IMG/VR virus record: IMGVR_UViG_3300035670_001224
Span: 1-24,105 of that record
Source of the DNA: a virus
Reading direction: 5' to 3' (one strand)
DNA length: 24,105 nt
Under the pieces are notes generated by a model. It did not search any database and was not told where the DNA came from. It worked only from the letters and a program-made list of their open reading frames with translations. Both the position numbers and the translations under genes were made by a program. Below are positions 5,888 through 12,797 of the stretch, piece after piece (the stretch's first letter is position 1; the number at the start of each line of letters is the position of its first letter).

Positions 5888-6360
5888 TGAAAGAATTCAA
5901 ATATCATTTTATACAGGACTGGGGAACTTACGGAAACCAGACCTTAGTTATTGTTGGAGAGCAAGACATTGAGAAGGTTCTTCGTAAAACCAAGACTCCT
6001 GAGGAAATTATCGAGGAATATAAAAATTCTGATTGTGAGGTTGCGGCAAGGGAGGCAGACGGATTTGTATATGATTTCCAGAACTCAGCAACCATACTCT
6101 GGCTTAAAAAGTACGATCCAAAAGACTGGAGTACATTCGACACCATGGTTCATGAGATTGTCCATCTAATACAGAAAGCAATGATGGAGATGCGTGGTAT
6201 GGAGAAAGAGTACGAAGCCCAAGCATACCAAGTTGAATACTTATTTAAAAATATTCGCAATAAGATTAACAAAGAATATGAACGACGGAACAAGGTGGTT
6301 CAGGCGGTTCCAAAAGGAGCTAAAAAGAAAAAGTCCTCACCTAAGGCTAAAGAAGATTAA
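5887..6360 (+). CDS. HExxH metallopeptidase-like phage protein
   Basis: A 157-residue protein with the zinc-peptidase signature HEIVH at residues 89-93, followed 15 or more residues later by KEYEAQAY (E108 or E110 could be the third ligand). Small zincin-like proteins of this kind (HExxH followed by a helix with E-A-x-AY) occur near the terminase and portal of many phages. Their substrate is not established; capsid or scaffold processing is one possibility. The C-terminus is a lysine-rich tail (AKKKKSSPKAKED). It starts on the last base of the terL stop codon and overlaps the next gene in another frame. Confidence 0.75.
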   Translation: MKEFKYHFIQDWGTYGNQTLVIVGEQDIEKVLRKTKTPEEIIEEYKNSDCEVAAREADGFVYDFQNSATILWLKKYDPKDWSTFDTMVHEIVHLIQKAMMEMRGMEKEYEAQAYQVEYLFKNIRNKINKEYERRNKVVQAVPKGAKKKKSSPKAKED

Positions 6361-6646
6361 GTACGGATTCTACCGTATTTACTTCAAAGGATTCTATATT
6401 GGCGAATGTTTTAAAGACATGCCGCCAAAAGGATATGACAAAGAGGATGATAATCCACAGCTACTGAGTAAAAATTACTACGAGCAGTATGAAGACAATA
6501 TTGAAACGATAAGAAAAGTAAAGAACTTTGTTGAGGGCTATTACGATAACATCAAAGATATGACAACTCGACTGTACATGCTTCGTAATGACCAGGAGTT
6601 TTATGAAAATTCAAAGCGTGCTTACCAGCAAATGTACGTTAAGTAA
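6278..6646 (+). CDS. Hypothetical protein of the packaging module, ~122 aa
   Basis: The frame continues past the upstream gene and encodes a clearly protein-like region: YGFYRIYFKGFYIGECFKD, then PPKGYDKEDDNPQL, then EQYEDN, VKNFVEGYYDNI and a helical end NSKRAYQQMYVK. I recall similar proteins (KxxYGxYRxYFxGxxIG; EGYYxxI; RAYQ) beside portal genes of environmental phages, without known function. The start is uncertain. An ATG at 6278 gives 122 residues and an 83-base overlap with the upstream gene. An ATG at 6194 gives 150 residues. A +1 frameshift from the upstream gene is conceivable, but no standard slippery site is seen. Confidence 0.65.
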   Translation: MNDGTRWFRRFQKELKRKSPHLRLKKIKYGFYRIYFKGFYIGECFKDMPPKGYDKEDDNPQLLSKNYYEQYEDNIETIRKVKNFVEGYYDNIKDMTTRLYMLRNDQEFYENSKRAYQQMYVK

Positions 6647-6675
6647 TTGCCATAATAATTTTAATGTGTTATAAT
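6647..6675 (+). promoter_or_regulatory. Sigma70-type promoter before the portal gene
   Basis: TTGCCA (6647-6652) lies 17 bases before an extended -10, TGT-TATAAT (ending 6675). The -35 begins on the first base after the upstream stop codon. The ATG follows 11 bases after the -10, so the transcript would carry only about four leader bases and no Shine-Dalgarno. Confidence 0.75.
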
Positions 6676-6686
6676 TTACGCAATAT

Positions 6687-8726
6687 ATGGCAAAAGAGAA
6701 AAGTGTACTAGCACTGGCTAAATTGTTTTATGCTGATGGGGAGCAGTTTTATTGTTCAGAGAAAGAGAAGGCCGTACTCGCAGACATTGTAGATTTATTT
6801 AGAAAGACTCAGGCCGCACGAGACCAGCGGTTCCAATACTTTGATGGTCAGAATCTAATTGAATATATCGAAGACTCAGTGCTTCGCTTTAATACAAACG
6901 TAGACGAACGAGAAGGTATCGAAGACTGGCAGGCTGCTGTAAATGACGGCTTTACTCGCAACAAGGTACTTGCTATCCTTGGTAAGATACGAGAGGTATT
7001 GCCTATTGCTACGTTTACTGGTCGTGGAGATGAGGACTCTCAGAAGGGTATTATACTCTCAACTCTGTATCAGTACGTTGAAGACATGGACGACTATGAA
7101 GAGTTCATGACCCACTATCTTCTTGAGGCTATTGTCAAAGGAACTGCTATTGGATACGAAGATGTTCATTACCAGAACAAGAAAATTCGTGACGTAACGG
7201 GTATCGGTGACGGTATCAAGATAAGCGAGAAGAATGAGAAGACGACTAAACTCTTCGCTTCTATTGTGCCGCTTGAGGAGTTCTATCCATCAAGCCCGTC
7301 AATCCGTAAGATTAAGGACATGCCTTACGCCTTCTGGCGCACAGTAATGTCTTACTCAACATTCGTAGAAGGTTTTGGTCACTATCGAAAGTCTGAGCTA
7401 GTAACCCCAAAGCAGTCTTTCCTGGACAACGAAATGAAGCCATACTACTATGACTTTATGGATGAGTCTACCGCAGATGGCTCTGTTGAGGTAATTCGAT
7501 TCTATGACAAGCTTAATGACCAATTTGTTATTATAGCAAATGGTATATGGCTTAACTCAATCGTTACATCAGACGACGCGGAAGAAATATCTCCACTTCC
7601 ATGGTCACACAAAGACTTGCCGTTCTTTGATACAAAGTTTGATTTCTTTGGTTCAGACTTCTTCTATGGTAAGTCACTGCCAGACCGACTCAAGTCAATG
7701 CAGGACATTCTTAATGTTCTCACAAACATGCTTCTTGACCAGTCATTCCTCACAATCTTCCCACCACTTCTCACAAACGGATTTGACTCAATAGAGGATG
7801 ACTATTTGCGACCAGGAAGACGAACGCCAGTAGACACGCAAGGTTTACCAATTAGTCAGGCATTCCAAGTCTTACAGTCACCAACGCCGTCAGGATGGCA
7901 CCAGTACATTCTTGAGTACACTCGTCAAGTAATGGAAGAGGCATCCATTGACAAAGTAAGTCAAGGTATGGCAGGAGCAGGAGACCGAACTACGGCTCAA
8001 GAGATTCGTGTTGCAGCCTCTGGTGTTGCCGCCATGCTTCAACTCTTTGCAACAATGGTTCATACAGCAATCAAGCGTAAGGCCATGCTTAAGACAAGCA
8101 ATATCTTACAGTTTGGTATGAATCCAGAGGCTCCTATTGTACGAGCTGTACTAGGAGACTCAGCATCAGAAGACCTCCAGCGTGCGTTCTCAATCATCAA
8201 GGTTGATAACTCTGTACTAAGTCAGGGCAAGAGAGGAACTCGTGTTATTGAAATGTACAAGAGCAAGGCCGAACTTCCAACCCCATCGAATGTTCGTGCT
8301 CGCGCCAAGATAAATAAACTAGAATCAGGCAACGAGGTTGAGATTGTGGCAATACCTCCAACCTATCTCCGTAACTTTGAATTTGACGTTAAGGTAGTAC
8401 CAAATCCAGCTTCGCAGTCAACTAAGGAGGTGGAAAAGGCATTACAGCTAGAAAAGCTACGAGTTTACTTAAGTTTCTTCCCAGAGCTTGTAAATAAGAA
8501 AGAGCTTGCAGCACAGACAGCAGAAAAAATGGGTGACGACCCAGCAAAGATTCTTCTTGGAGAAGCATTTGGAATACCACCAGCCAACGAGAACAACCCA
8601 GAAATGGACCCAGGTATGTCAACGGAACCTAATGGCAATACCGCAAACAATCTAGCTCGTTCAGTAAGGGGCGGAGAACAAGGAGGCGCAGAGATGGCAG
8701 CATTAATGGGTAACATCACAGGTTAA
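6687..8726 (+). CDS. Portal protein
   Basis: A 679-residue protein in the canonical place after the terminase. The portal is the twelve-subunit ring at one capsid vertex through which DNA enters. The middle and C-terminal parts fit a portal. After a mixed alpha/beta clip region, LPDRLKSMQDILNVLTNMLLDQS and the following long helices (QYILEYTRQVMEEAS, then TAQEIRVAASGVAAMLQLFATMVHTAIKRKAML) resemble the stem and wing helices of podovirus-type and P22-like portals. The C-terminus is Gly/Asn-rich (NGNTANNLARSVRGGEQGG). Its promoter is immediately upstream. It ends in TAATG, overlapping the next start by one base. Confidence 0.88.
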   Translation: MAKEKSVLALAKLFYADGEQFYCSEKEKAVLADIVDLFRKTQAARDQRFQYFDGQNLIEYIEDSVLRFNTNVDEREGIEDWQAAVNDGFTRNKVLAILGKIREVLPIATFTGRGDEDSQKGIILSTLYQYVEDMDDYEEFMTHYLLEAIVKGTAIGYEDVHYQNKKIRDVTGIGDGIKISEKNEKTTKLFASIVPLEEFYPSSPSIRKIKDMPYAFWRTVMSYSTFVEGFGHYRKSELVTPKQSFLDNEMKPYYYDFMDESTADGSVEVIRFYDKLNDQFVIIANGIWLNSIVTSDDAEEISPLPWSHKDLPFFDTKFDFFGSDFFYGKSLPDRLKSMQDILNVLTNMLLDQSFLTIFPPLLTNGFDSIEDDYLRPGRRTPVDTQGLPISQAFQVLQSPTPSGWHQYILEYTRQVMEEASIDKVSQGMAGAGDRTTAQEIRVAASGVAAMLQLFATMVHTAIKRKAMLKTSNILQFGMNPEAPIVRAVLGDSASEDLQRAFSIIKVDNSVLSQGKRGTRVIEMYKSKAELPTPSNVRARAKINKLESGNEVEIVAIPPTYLRNFEFDVKVVPNPASQSTKEVEKALQLEKLRVYLSFFPELVNKKELAAQTAEKMGDDPAKILLGEAFGIPPANENNPEMDPGMSTEPNGNTANNLARSVRGGEQGGAEMAALMGNITG

Positions 8727-9025
8727 TGATAGAAAAAATACTGAATAAGTTCGGTTATGTCAAGGCCCCATTAGACCCACTATACGAAGCGGCCAAAGTA
8801 ATCGGAGACCCAAACGAATACGAAGTACACCCAAAGCTAGAACAACAGATATTCGACCACCTCTCTTCTGTAGAAGGCTTAGCCGAATACCTGCGAGCCA
8901 CAATGGCTAAAGATATGCAACGGGCATTCTCATCCACTCCTGACCAGTCCCAAATTATACATGGGGCATTTGCAAGAACTTCTTACTTGCTATCACGAAT
9001 CAAAGATACACGAGCCAACAAATAG
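8726..9025 (+). CDS. Small protein between portal and scaffold, 99 aa
   Basis: A 99-residue mostly helical protein (MIEKILNKFGYVKAPLDPLYEAAK at the start; HGAFARTSYLLSRIKD near the end). Its ATG shares a base with the portal stop, so translation is likely coupled. Small helical proteins at this site occur in many phages, but I do not recognise a function. The next gene has its own strong promoter starting on the base after this stop codon. Confidence 0.75.
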   Translation: MIEKILNKFGYVKAPLDPLYEAAKVIGDPNEYEVHPKLEQQIFDHLSSVEGLAEYLRATMAKDMQRAFSSTPDQSQIIHGAFARTSYLLSRIKDTRANK

Positions 9026-9054
9026 TTGTCAGATACTATAACTCGTGTTATAAT
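9026..9054 (+). promoter_or_regulatory. Consensus promoter for scaffold and capsid genes
   Basis: TTGTCA (9026-9031), a 17-base spacer and TATAAT (9049-9054) preceded by TGT. This is the closest match to a consensus sigma70 promoter in the window and begins right after the previous stop codon. It should drive high expression of scaffold and capsid proteins. Confidence 0.88.
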
Positions 9055-9061
9055 AAAAGCG

Positions 9062-9205
9062 GTTTGTACATTCTCTCTCGTCATGACTAAGTTGTGGCGA
9101 GGATAGACTGCACAAGCAGTCCTTAGGTCAACTTATGCTGGACCCACCCAGCCTTGGACCCGCACCAAGTAAAAACAGGGACAGTTAGTAAATAAAATAG
9201 GGGAG
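9062..9205 (+). promoter_or_regulatory. Structured RNA leader of the scaffold gene
   Basis: About 150 bases separate the promoter from the scaffold ATG and contain consecutive inverted repeats. An outer stem TAAGTTG/CAACTTA (9088-9094 with 9129-9135) encloses a perfect stem GACTGC-ACAA-GCAGTC (9106-9121). Two adjacent hairpins follow, GCTGG-ACCCAC-CCAGC (9137-9152) and CTTGG-ACCCGCA-CCAAG (9153-9169), with similar ACCC loops. After an unpaired A-rich stretch, AGGGGAG (9199-9205) lies six bases before the ATG, the one clear Shine-Dalgarno in the window. No known riboswitch or ribozyme core was recognised. Confidence 0.7.
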
Positions 9206-9211
9206 TTGAAT

Positions 9212-9841
9212 ATGTCAGAAGACAATCGAGACGACATCGAGGCTGAGATAGCTAAAGCGAAAGCGGAAGTCGAAGAGCGACTAAAGCAGGAGAAAGACGC
9301 TGTTGTAGCCGAGCTTATTGCTGAGCGGAAACGCCGACAAGAAGCTGAGGAACTTAACAAGGGAAAGCAAGACGACGGTAAAGAGGACGACCCAGAAAAG
9401 GTTATCGAAAAGGTTCTAGAGCGTAAGCAGCAAGAATCCTTCAAACAAATCAAGGAATCGACGATAGAAGCATTTAAACGAAAGCATCCAGAGTTCTCAC
9501 CAGAGAATGATGCCGCAGGACTAGCATTTGCAAAGTTCCAGCGTGAGTTGCAGAAGTTTAATGAATCATCTGTTCGGTCCAAAGAGGAGTACGAAGAATT
9601 ACTTTCAGATGCTTACGAGTTTATGAACCGTAAGAAGCGTAATGATGAGAACCCAGTTCCATACTACGCAGGCTCTAATGCCAACCTAGGCTCGTCACCA
9701 CGCGCCGATGATAATGCTGGTCTCAATGATGCAGAGAAAAGATTAATAGCTTCGGTTGGATGGACCAAGGAGAAATTCCTAGACCAGAAGGCCAAGCGAC
9801 CATCCTACGTTGCATCACTCCTGAGAAATTATCAACGATAG
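9212..9841 (+). CDS. Capsid scaffold protein (putative)
   Basis: A 209-residue, highly charged, mostly helical protein between portal and capsid genes, the normal position of the scaffold that guides prohead assembly and then leaves. The N-terminal half is a predicted coiled coil rich in Glu, Lys and Ala (IEAEIAKAKAEVEERLKQEKD...ERKRRQEAEELNKG). A middle segment IEAFKRKHPEFSPENDAAGLAFAKFQREL and a C-terminal motif GWTKEKFLDQKAKRP...YVASLLRNYQR complete it. A frame start TTG at 9206 also exists, but the ATG at 9212 has AGGGGAG at the right distance. Confidence 0.8.
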   Translation: MSEDNRDDIEAEIAKAKAEVEERLKQEKDAVVAELIAERKRRQEAEELNKGKQDDGKEDDPEKVIEKVLERKQQESFKQIKESTIEAFKRKHPEFSPENDAAGLAFAKFQRELQKFNESSVRSKEEYEELLSDAYEFMNRKKRNDENPVPYYAGSNANLGSSPRADDNAGLNDAEKRLIASVGWTKEKFLDQKAKRPSYVASLLRNYQR

Positions 9842-9853
9842 TTTCATTAAGTT

Positions 9854-9889
9854 CCATAGATATTAATTAATCTTATTTTTAATCTATGG
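9854..9889 (+). promoter_or_regulatory. Inverted repeat covering a start codon
   Basis: CCATAGAT (9854-9861) and ATCTATGG (9882-9889) are perfect eight-base arms around an AT-rich 20-base interval, with further TAA/TTA pairing inside. The right arm contains the ATG (9886-9888) of the decoration-like gene. In RNA it would hide that start. In DNA it could be an operator. Confidence 0.55.
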
Positions 9890-10404
9890 CAATGATTAAA
9901 GTAGGTAGTCTCAATCCACACGGAGCACCAGTGCTTCGCAAGGCCATTCTTTCCAACTCAATTACTTCAACAGTAATGGATTCAATCAAGTTGGCATCAG
10001 GCTTTGCAGCTCTCGGTACAACCGGAGCGTTGGTTTTTGGACACCTCACAAATCACAAAGACCCAGATGGTGTTGGTTTGCTCACCACGGGCGTAGCAGG
10101 AGCTGAAATTGGTTCTTATGTTGGAACATATCTTACTGCTTCAAACAACCAGACCGTAGGATTGGTAGCAGCAGAATGTGATATTTCTACATTCTCTCTC
10201 TATTCTGCAGAAGTAGACGCAGCAATCGGAACCACCACTGGTTCTGACCTCGCTGGTTACAAGATGGACCTTGCTGATGAAGACACACTTGATGAGTCTA
10301 CAGCAGCTTTGACAACCTTCCAGTACAACGGCTGGGGTGTAGACCCTGAGGATGCAACGAAGGCGATTGTGAACATTTATGAGAGCCAAGTATTTGGTGT
10401 ATAA
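9886..10404 (+). CDS. Capsid decoration-like protein
   Basis: A 172-residue protein between scaffold and major capsid protein. The N-terminus is MAMIKVGSLNPHGAPVLRK. The middle is Gly/Ala/Thr-rich (GTTGALVFGHLTNHKDPDGVG). The C-terminal two thirds read as beta-rich (AECDISTFSLYSAEVDAAIGTTTG, LAGYKMDLADEDTLDESTA, FQYNGWGVDPEDATKAIVNIYESQVFG). The series 'VDAAIGTT..G..LAGYKMDL....LDEST....FQ..GWGVDP' resembles small decoration or head-fibre proteins encoded beside capsid genes of environmental phages, a similarity from memory. The true start may be the first ATG (9886) or the third codon (9892). Confidence 0.65.
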   Translation: MAMIKVGSLNPHGAPVLRKAILSNSITSTVMDSIKLASGFAALGTTGALVFGHLTNHKDPDGVGLLTTGVAGAEIGSYVGTYLTASNNQTVGLVAAECDISTFSLYSAEVDAAIGTTTGSDLAGYKMDLADEDTLDESTAALTTFQYNGWGVDPEDATKAIVNIYESQVFGV

Positions 10405-10405
10405 T
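10400..10405 (+). promoter_or_regulatory. -10 box of the major capsid gene
   Basis: TATAAT (10400-10405) overlaps the stop codon of the upstream gene and lies 13 bases before the capsid ATG. The downstream sequence (C-T-A-ACGCAATA) is nearly the same as that after the portal promoter (T-T-ACGCAATA), so both start regions share one element. The -35 region is weak. Confidence 0.6.
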
Positions 10406-10418
10406 CTAACGCAATAAT

Positions 10419-11384
10419 ATGGAATCAAGAGGAACATGGACTGACCTGATTGCCGGCGTTGGACTCCAGATTGCCGAGGTCTTTGACCAGGGGCAAGAGG
10501 AGTACACACCAGGCATCAGCTCTCTCCTTATCACAACCACTGGTACTGGAGCTGAAAAGCACTTTACTGGTAAAACCGGCCTTGGCCGTCTCACTCGCTT
10601 TGACGAAGGAGACAATATCGCCGTAAAGCGTCGATATAAGACATATAAGACTACGGTTGCTTACAACTTCTATGGTGAAGCAATCCAGGTCACTAAGGCA
10701 AATATCGAAGACCGTGAGTTTGAAGCACAGCTTGATGAGATGAAGGATCTCTCAGTTGCAGCTAACTACTCACAAGATGAGTCTGGTATGCAGCTCTTCA
10801 ATGGTGGTTTCGCCACCACAGAATCTGTAAATGGTTATGTAATGAATTTCTACGGAGATGCAGTACCAACCTTTTCTACAGTTCACCCATCAGTAGTTCC
10901 TGGTGCAAGCACGCAGTCAAATGCAAGCTCAACTGGTATTACTCTTGGTATGGATAACATTGAGACCGCTAAGGTAGCAATGACGCTCCAGCAAACTGAC
11001 GATGGACTCGCTCTCGCGATGATGGGCAAGCCAACATTGGTTGTTCCAGTTAACCTTGAACGTGAAGCTCGTGAAATTACTGAGTCAACTCTTGACCCAG
11101 AAAACGCGAACAACACTATCAACGTACACACTGGTACTACCAACATGGTAAGTTCACTCTTCCTTGATGCTGTTAACGGAGGTTCTAACACCGCTTGGTT
11201 CATGGTCATTCCTGGCCAGAGCAAGATGTACCACGAAGTACGTCAGGCTCCAGAACTTGAGCAGGATGTAGATATTCTCTCGAAGAACGCAACCTTTACC
11301 ATTGATGCTCGATGGGCAAACTATGTGAAGGATTGGCGACGCACTTGGGGTTCTAAGGGAGACGGAGCAGCTTACTCAAGCTAA
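10419..11384 (+). CDS. Major capsid protein
   Basis: A 321-residue protein following scaffold and decoration genes. The N-terminal part (DLIAGVGLQIAEVFDQGQEEYTPG; RYKTYKTTVAYNFYGEAIQVTKANIEDREF) looks like the N-arm and E-loop of an HK97-fold capsid protein. The later part (LALAMMGKPTLVVPVNLEREAREITES and NVHTGTTNMVSSLFLDA, ending in WANYVKDWRRTWGSKGDG) matches the general style of Mu gpT-like head subunits. It should form the icosahedral shell. It has its own -10 box, no Shine-Dalgarno, and a hairpin after the stop. Confidence 0.88.
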   Translation: MESRGTWTDLIAGVGLQIAEVFDQGQEEYTPGISSLLITTTGTGAEKHFTGKTGLGRLTRFDEGDNIAVKRRYKTYKTTVAYNFYGEAIQVTKANIEDREFEAQLDEMKDLSVAANYSQDESGMQLFNGGFATTESVNGYVMNFYGDAVPTFSTVHPSVVPGASTQSNASSTGITLGMDNIETAKVAMTLQQTDDGLALAMMGKPTLVVPVNLEREAREITESTLDPENANNTINVHTGTTNMVSSLFLDAVNGGSNTAWFMVIPGQSKMYHEVRQAPELEQDVDILSKNATFTIDARWANYVKDWRRTWGSKGDGAAYSS

Positions 11385-11398
11385 TCTTTCTTACTTTA

Positions 11399-11425
11399 CT
11401 TACTTCCTCTTACTGGGGAGGTAAG
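11399..11425 (+). terminator. Hairpin after the major capsid gene
   Basis: CTTACTTCCTC (11399-11409) pairs along its full length with GGGGAGGTAAG (11415-11425), including G-U pairs, around a five-base loop. It lies 15 bases after the capsid stop. No T run follows, so partial termination, processing or 3'-end protection of the capsid mRNA is more likely than strong termination. Confidence 0.5.
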
Positions 11426-11469
11426 ATAAAGTTGGAAACAGCTTTAGGAATTAGAATTAAGTTAGAATT

Positions 11470-11877
11470 ATGAAATCACCTACAGTTTTTAGTAACCTTA
11501 ATGCTCAAGAATTAATTTCTTCTAAGGCAACAGTTACTACAATTAACACCGCCGGAGCTGTTACACTCACAGCGGCACAAGTAGCAGGAGGACTTATCCT
11601 TCGTGACCCAAATGGTGCTGGCCGAGCTGACCTCGTACCAACAGTTGCAGCACTTTATACTGAAATTGGAAGCCCTCTCAAGATTGCTGGTTTGTCTTTT
11701 GACTTCACCATTCGCAATACTGCAGATGCTGCTGAAACCATTACAGTCACAACCAATACTGGTTGGACTCTTAGCGGAACAATGACTATTGGCCAAAACA
11801 ACAGCAAGACTTTCCGTGTTGTATTTGATACCGCCGCTGCCGCAACTCTCTATTCACTTGGAACAGTAGTTCACTAA
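11470..11877 (+). CDS. Capsid-associated beta protein (putative cement/head fibre)
   Basis: A 135-residue protein. After an N-terminal 40 residues it contains AAQVAGGLILRDPNGAGRADLVP and then FDFTIRNTADAAETITVTTNTG...GTMTIGQNNSKTFRVVFD. I recognise this combination (GGLILRDPxGA, FTIRNTADAAETIT, GTMTIxQNN) from small beta-rich proteins downstream of capsid genes in many environmental phages, where they are annotated as structural or hypothetical. It may decorate the capsid or serve as a small trimeric fibre. No Shine-Dalgarno. The capsid hairpin separates it from the major capsid gene. Confidence 0.68.
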   Translation: MKSPTVFSNLNAQELISSKATVTTINTAGAVTLTAAQVAGGLILRDPNGAGRADLVPTVAALYTEIGSPLKIAGLSFDFTIRNTADAAETITVTTNTGWTLSGTMTIGQNNSKTFRVVFDTAAAATLYSLGTVVH

Positions 11878-11880
11878 AAT

Positions 11881-12114
11881 ATGAATCGCTTCCTGTCTCC
11901 AATAGGAGGCTTCGCAAAGAAAATATTGTCATCTAAGCCAGTAACTTATACCAGGAACCAGTCAATGATTCCACAGAACCAGTCTGGCTCAACGACAGCA
12001 AAAGCCCCCTACACATTACCGAAAGTAACACCAAAGCCACAACCAAAACCAACGATACCTCAGTATGGCGACAAGCGATACAAGCCATCAACAGGCAAGG
12101 GAGTGGGACACTAA
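11881..12114 (+). CDS. Small Pro/Lys-rich protein, 77 aa
   Basis: A 77-residue basic protein with no predicted globular core. The first 20 residues are amphipathic (MNRFLSPIGGFAKKIL). The rest is rich in Pro, Lys, Gln and Thr (TLPKVTPKPQPKPTIPQYGDKRY). It is likely disordered. It starts three bases after the upstream stop and precedes the next gene by one base (TAA-T-ATG). Function unknown; a flexible linker or small virion component is possible. Confidence 0.6.
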   Translation: MNRFLSPIGGFAKKILSSKPVTYTRNQSMIPQNQSGSTTAKAPYTLPKVTPKPQPKPTIPQYGDKRYKPSTGKGVGH

Positions 12115-12115
12115 T

Positions 12116-12334
12116 ATGAAAATTTATAACCCAACAGAAAACGAAGTACGAATTGTCATCGAGGGTATTCTTTACACTGTAGATGCCAATAGTTTTGTTC
12201 AAGTTAAAGACTCAGTTGGAACACACTGGCTCAAAGTACATGAATTTCTCCGTTCTTCGGAAGAGTCTGTAGAGATGCCTAAAGAAGTAAAGGCAAAGAA
12301 AGTGGAAGAAAAGAAAGAAGAGGATTCTGAATAA
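12116..12334 (+). CDS. Small protein with acidic/lysine-rich tail, 72 aa
   Basis: A 72-residue protein. The first 45 residues look like a small beta domain (MKIYNPTENEVRIVIEGILYTVDANSFVQV and HWLKVHEFL). The last 25 are a Lys/Glu-rich tail (KEVKAKKVEEKKEEDSE). A longer frame opens at 12065, but the ATG at 12116 sits one base after the upstream stop, matching the junction pattern of this operon. Proteins of this form (an N-terminal strand pair plus a charged tail) are common next to capsid genes. Function unknown. Confidence 0.62.
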   Translation: MKIYNPTENEVRIVIEGILYTVDANSFVQVKDSVGTHWLKVHEFLRSSEESVEMPKEVKAKKVEEKKEEDSE

Positions 12335-12343
12335 TATTTAAAT

Positions 12344-12796
12344 ATGGGACTTTATTACGAAACACAACCAACACAAGTACTGATAGGTACTAAGACCGAG
12401 GCCGGCACACGAACTGGTGTTGCTCTTACTGGTTCCTATCAAGCAGAAGGTGCTGGTTCGCCAACCCGAACAATAAAAACAGGATTGTATTCTAAAATCA
12501 ATCTTGACATATTGTATACAATGGGTGCGGCCGAAACAGGAAACTCCATTGAAATTATTGCAGAAGGCAGTCCCGACAACGTAAACTTCTATCGTCTTCC
12601 AAATGATAATACGTCAGGAGCAACGTCAACATTGACGGCTCGACAGTTTACATTTACAGGAGCGGACGCTGCAGCAACTACAATATCAATAGGTCTTGAT
12701 ATATTCTATAAGTGGATGCGATTTTCATTTAGAGAAGCAGGAGTTGTTACCAACGCAGGAAGCGTATTTGTCGAATCAACCCTAAGCGGTAAATAA
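12344..12796 (+). CDS. Beta-rich structural protein, 150 aa, unknown
   Basis: A 150-residue protein rich in Thr, Ser, Gly and Ala with alternating hydrophobic strands (KINLDILYTMG, NSIEIIAEGSPDNVNFYRLPND, FKWMRFSFREAGVV-like end, SVFVESTLSGK). The pattern 'L.I.Y......S..I.IE.S.D..NFY' followed by 'WMRFSFRE' suggests a jelly-roll or discoidin-like beta sandwich used in virion proteins. It lies in the structural operon and ends one base before the coiled-coil gene. No close family recognised. Confidence 0.65.
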   Translation: MGLYYETQPTQVLIGTKTEAGTRTGVALTGSYQAEGAGSPTRTIKTGLYSKINLDILYTMGAAETGNSIEIIAEGSPDNVNFYRLPNDNTSGATSTLTARQFTFTGADAAATTISIGLDIFYKWMRFSFREAGVVTNAGSVFVESTLSGK

Positions 12797-12797
12797 A

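Noticed and set aside
6300-6345. Programmed frameshift joining the HExxH protein to the next frame
   Set aside because: The shift needed is +1. The A-rich run (AAA AAG AAA AAG) is preceded by T or G and is not a standard slippery heptamer, so independent initiation at an internal ATG is simpler.
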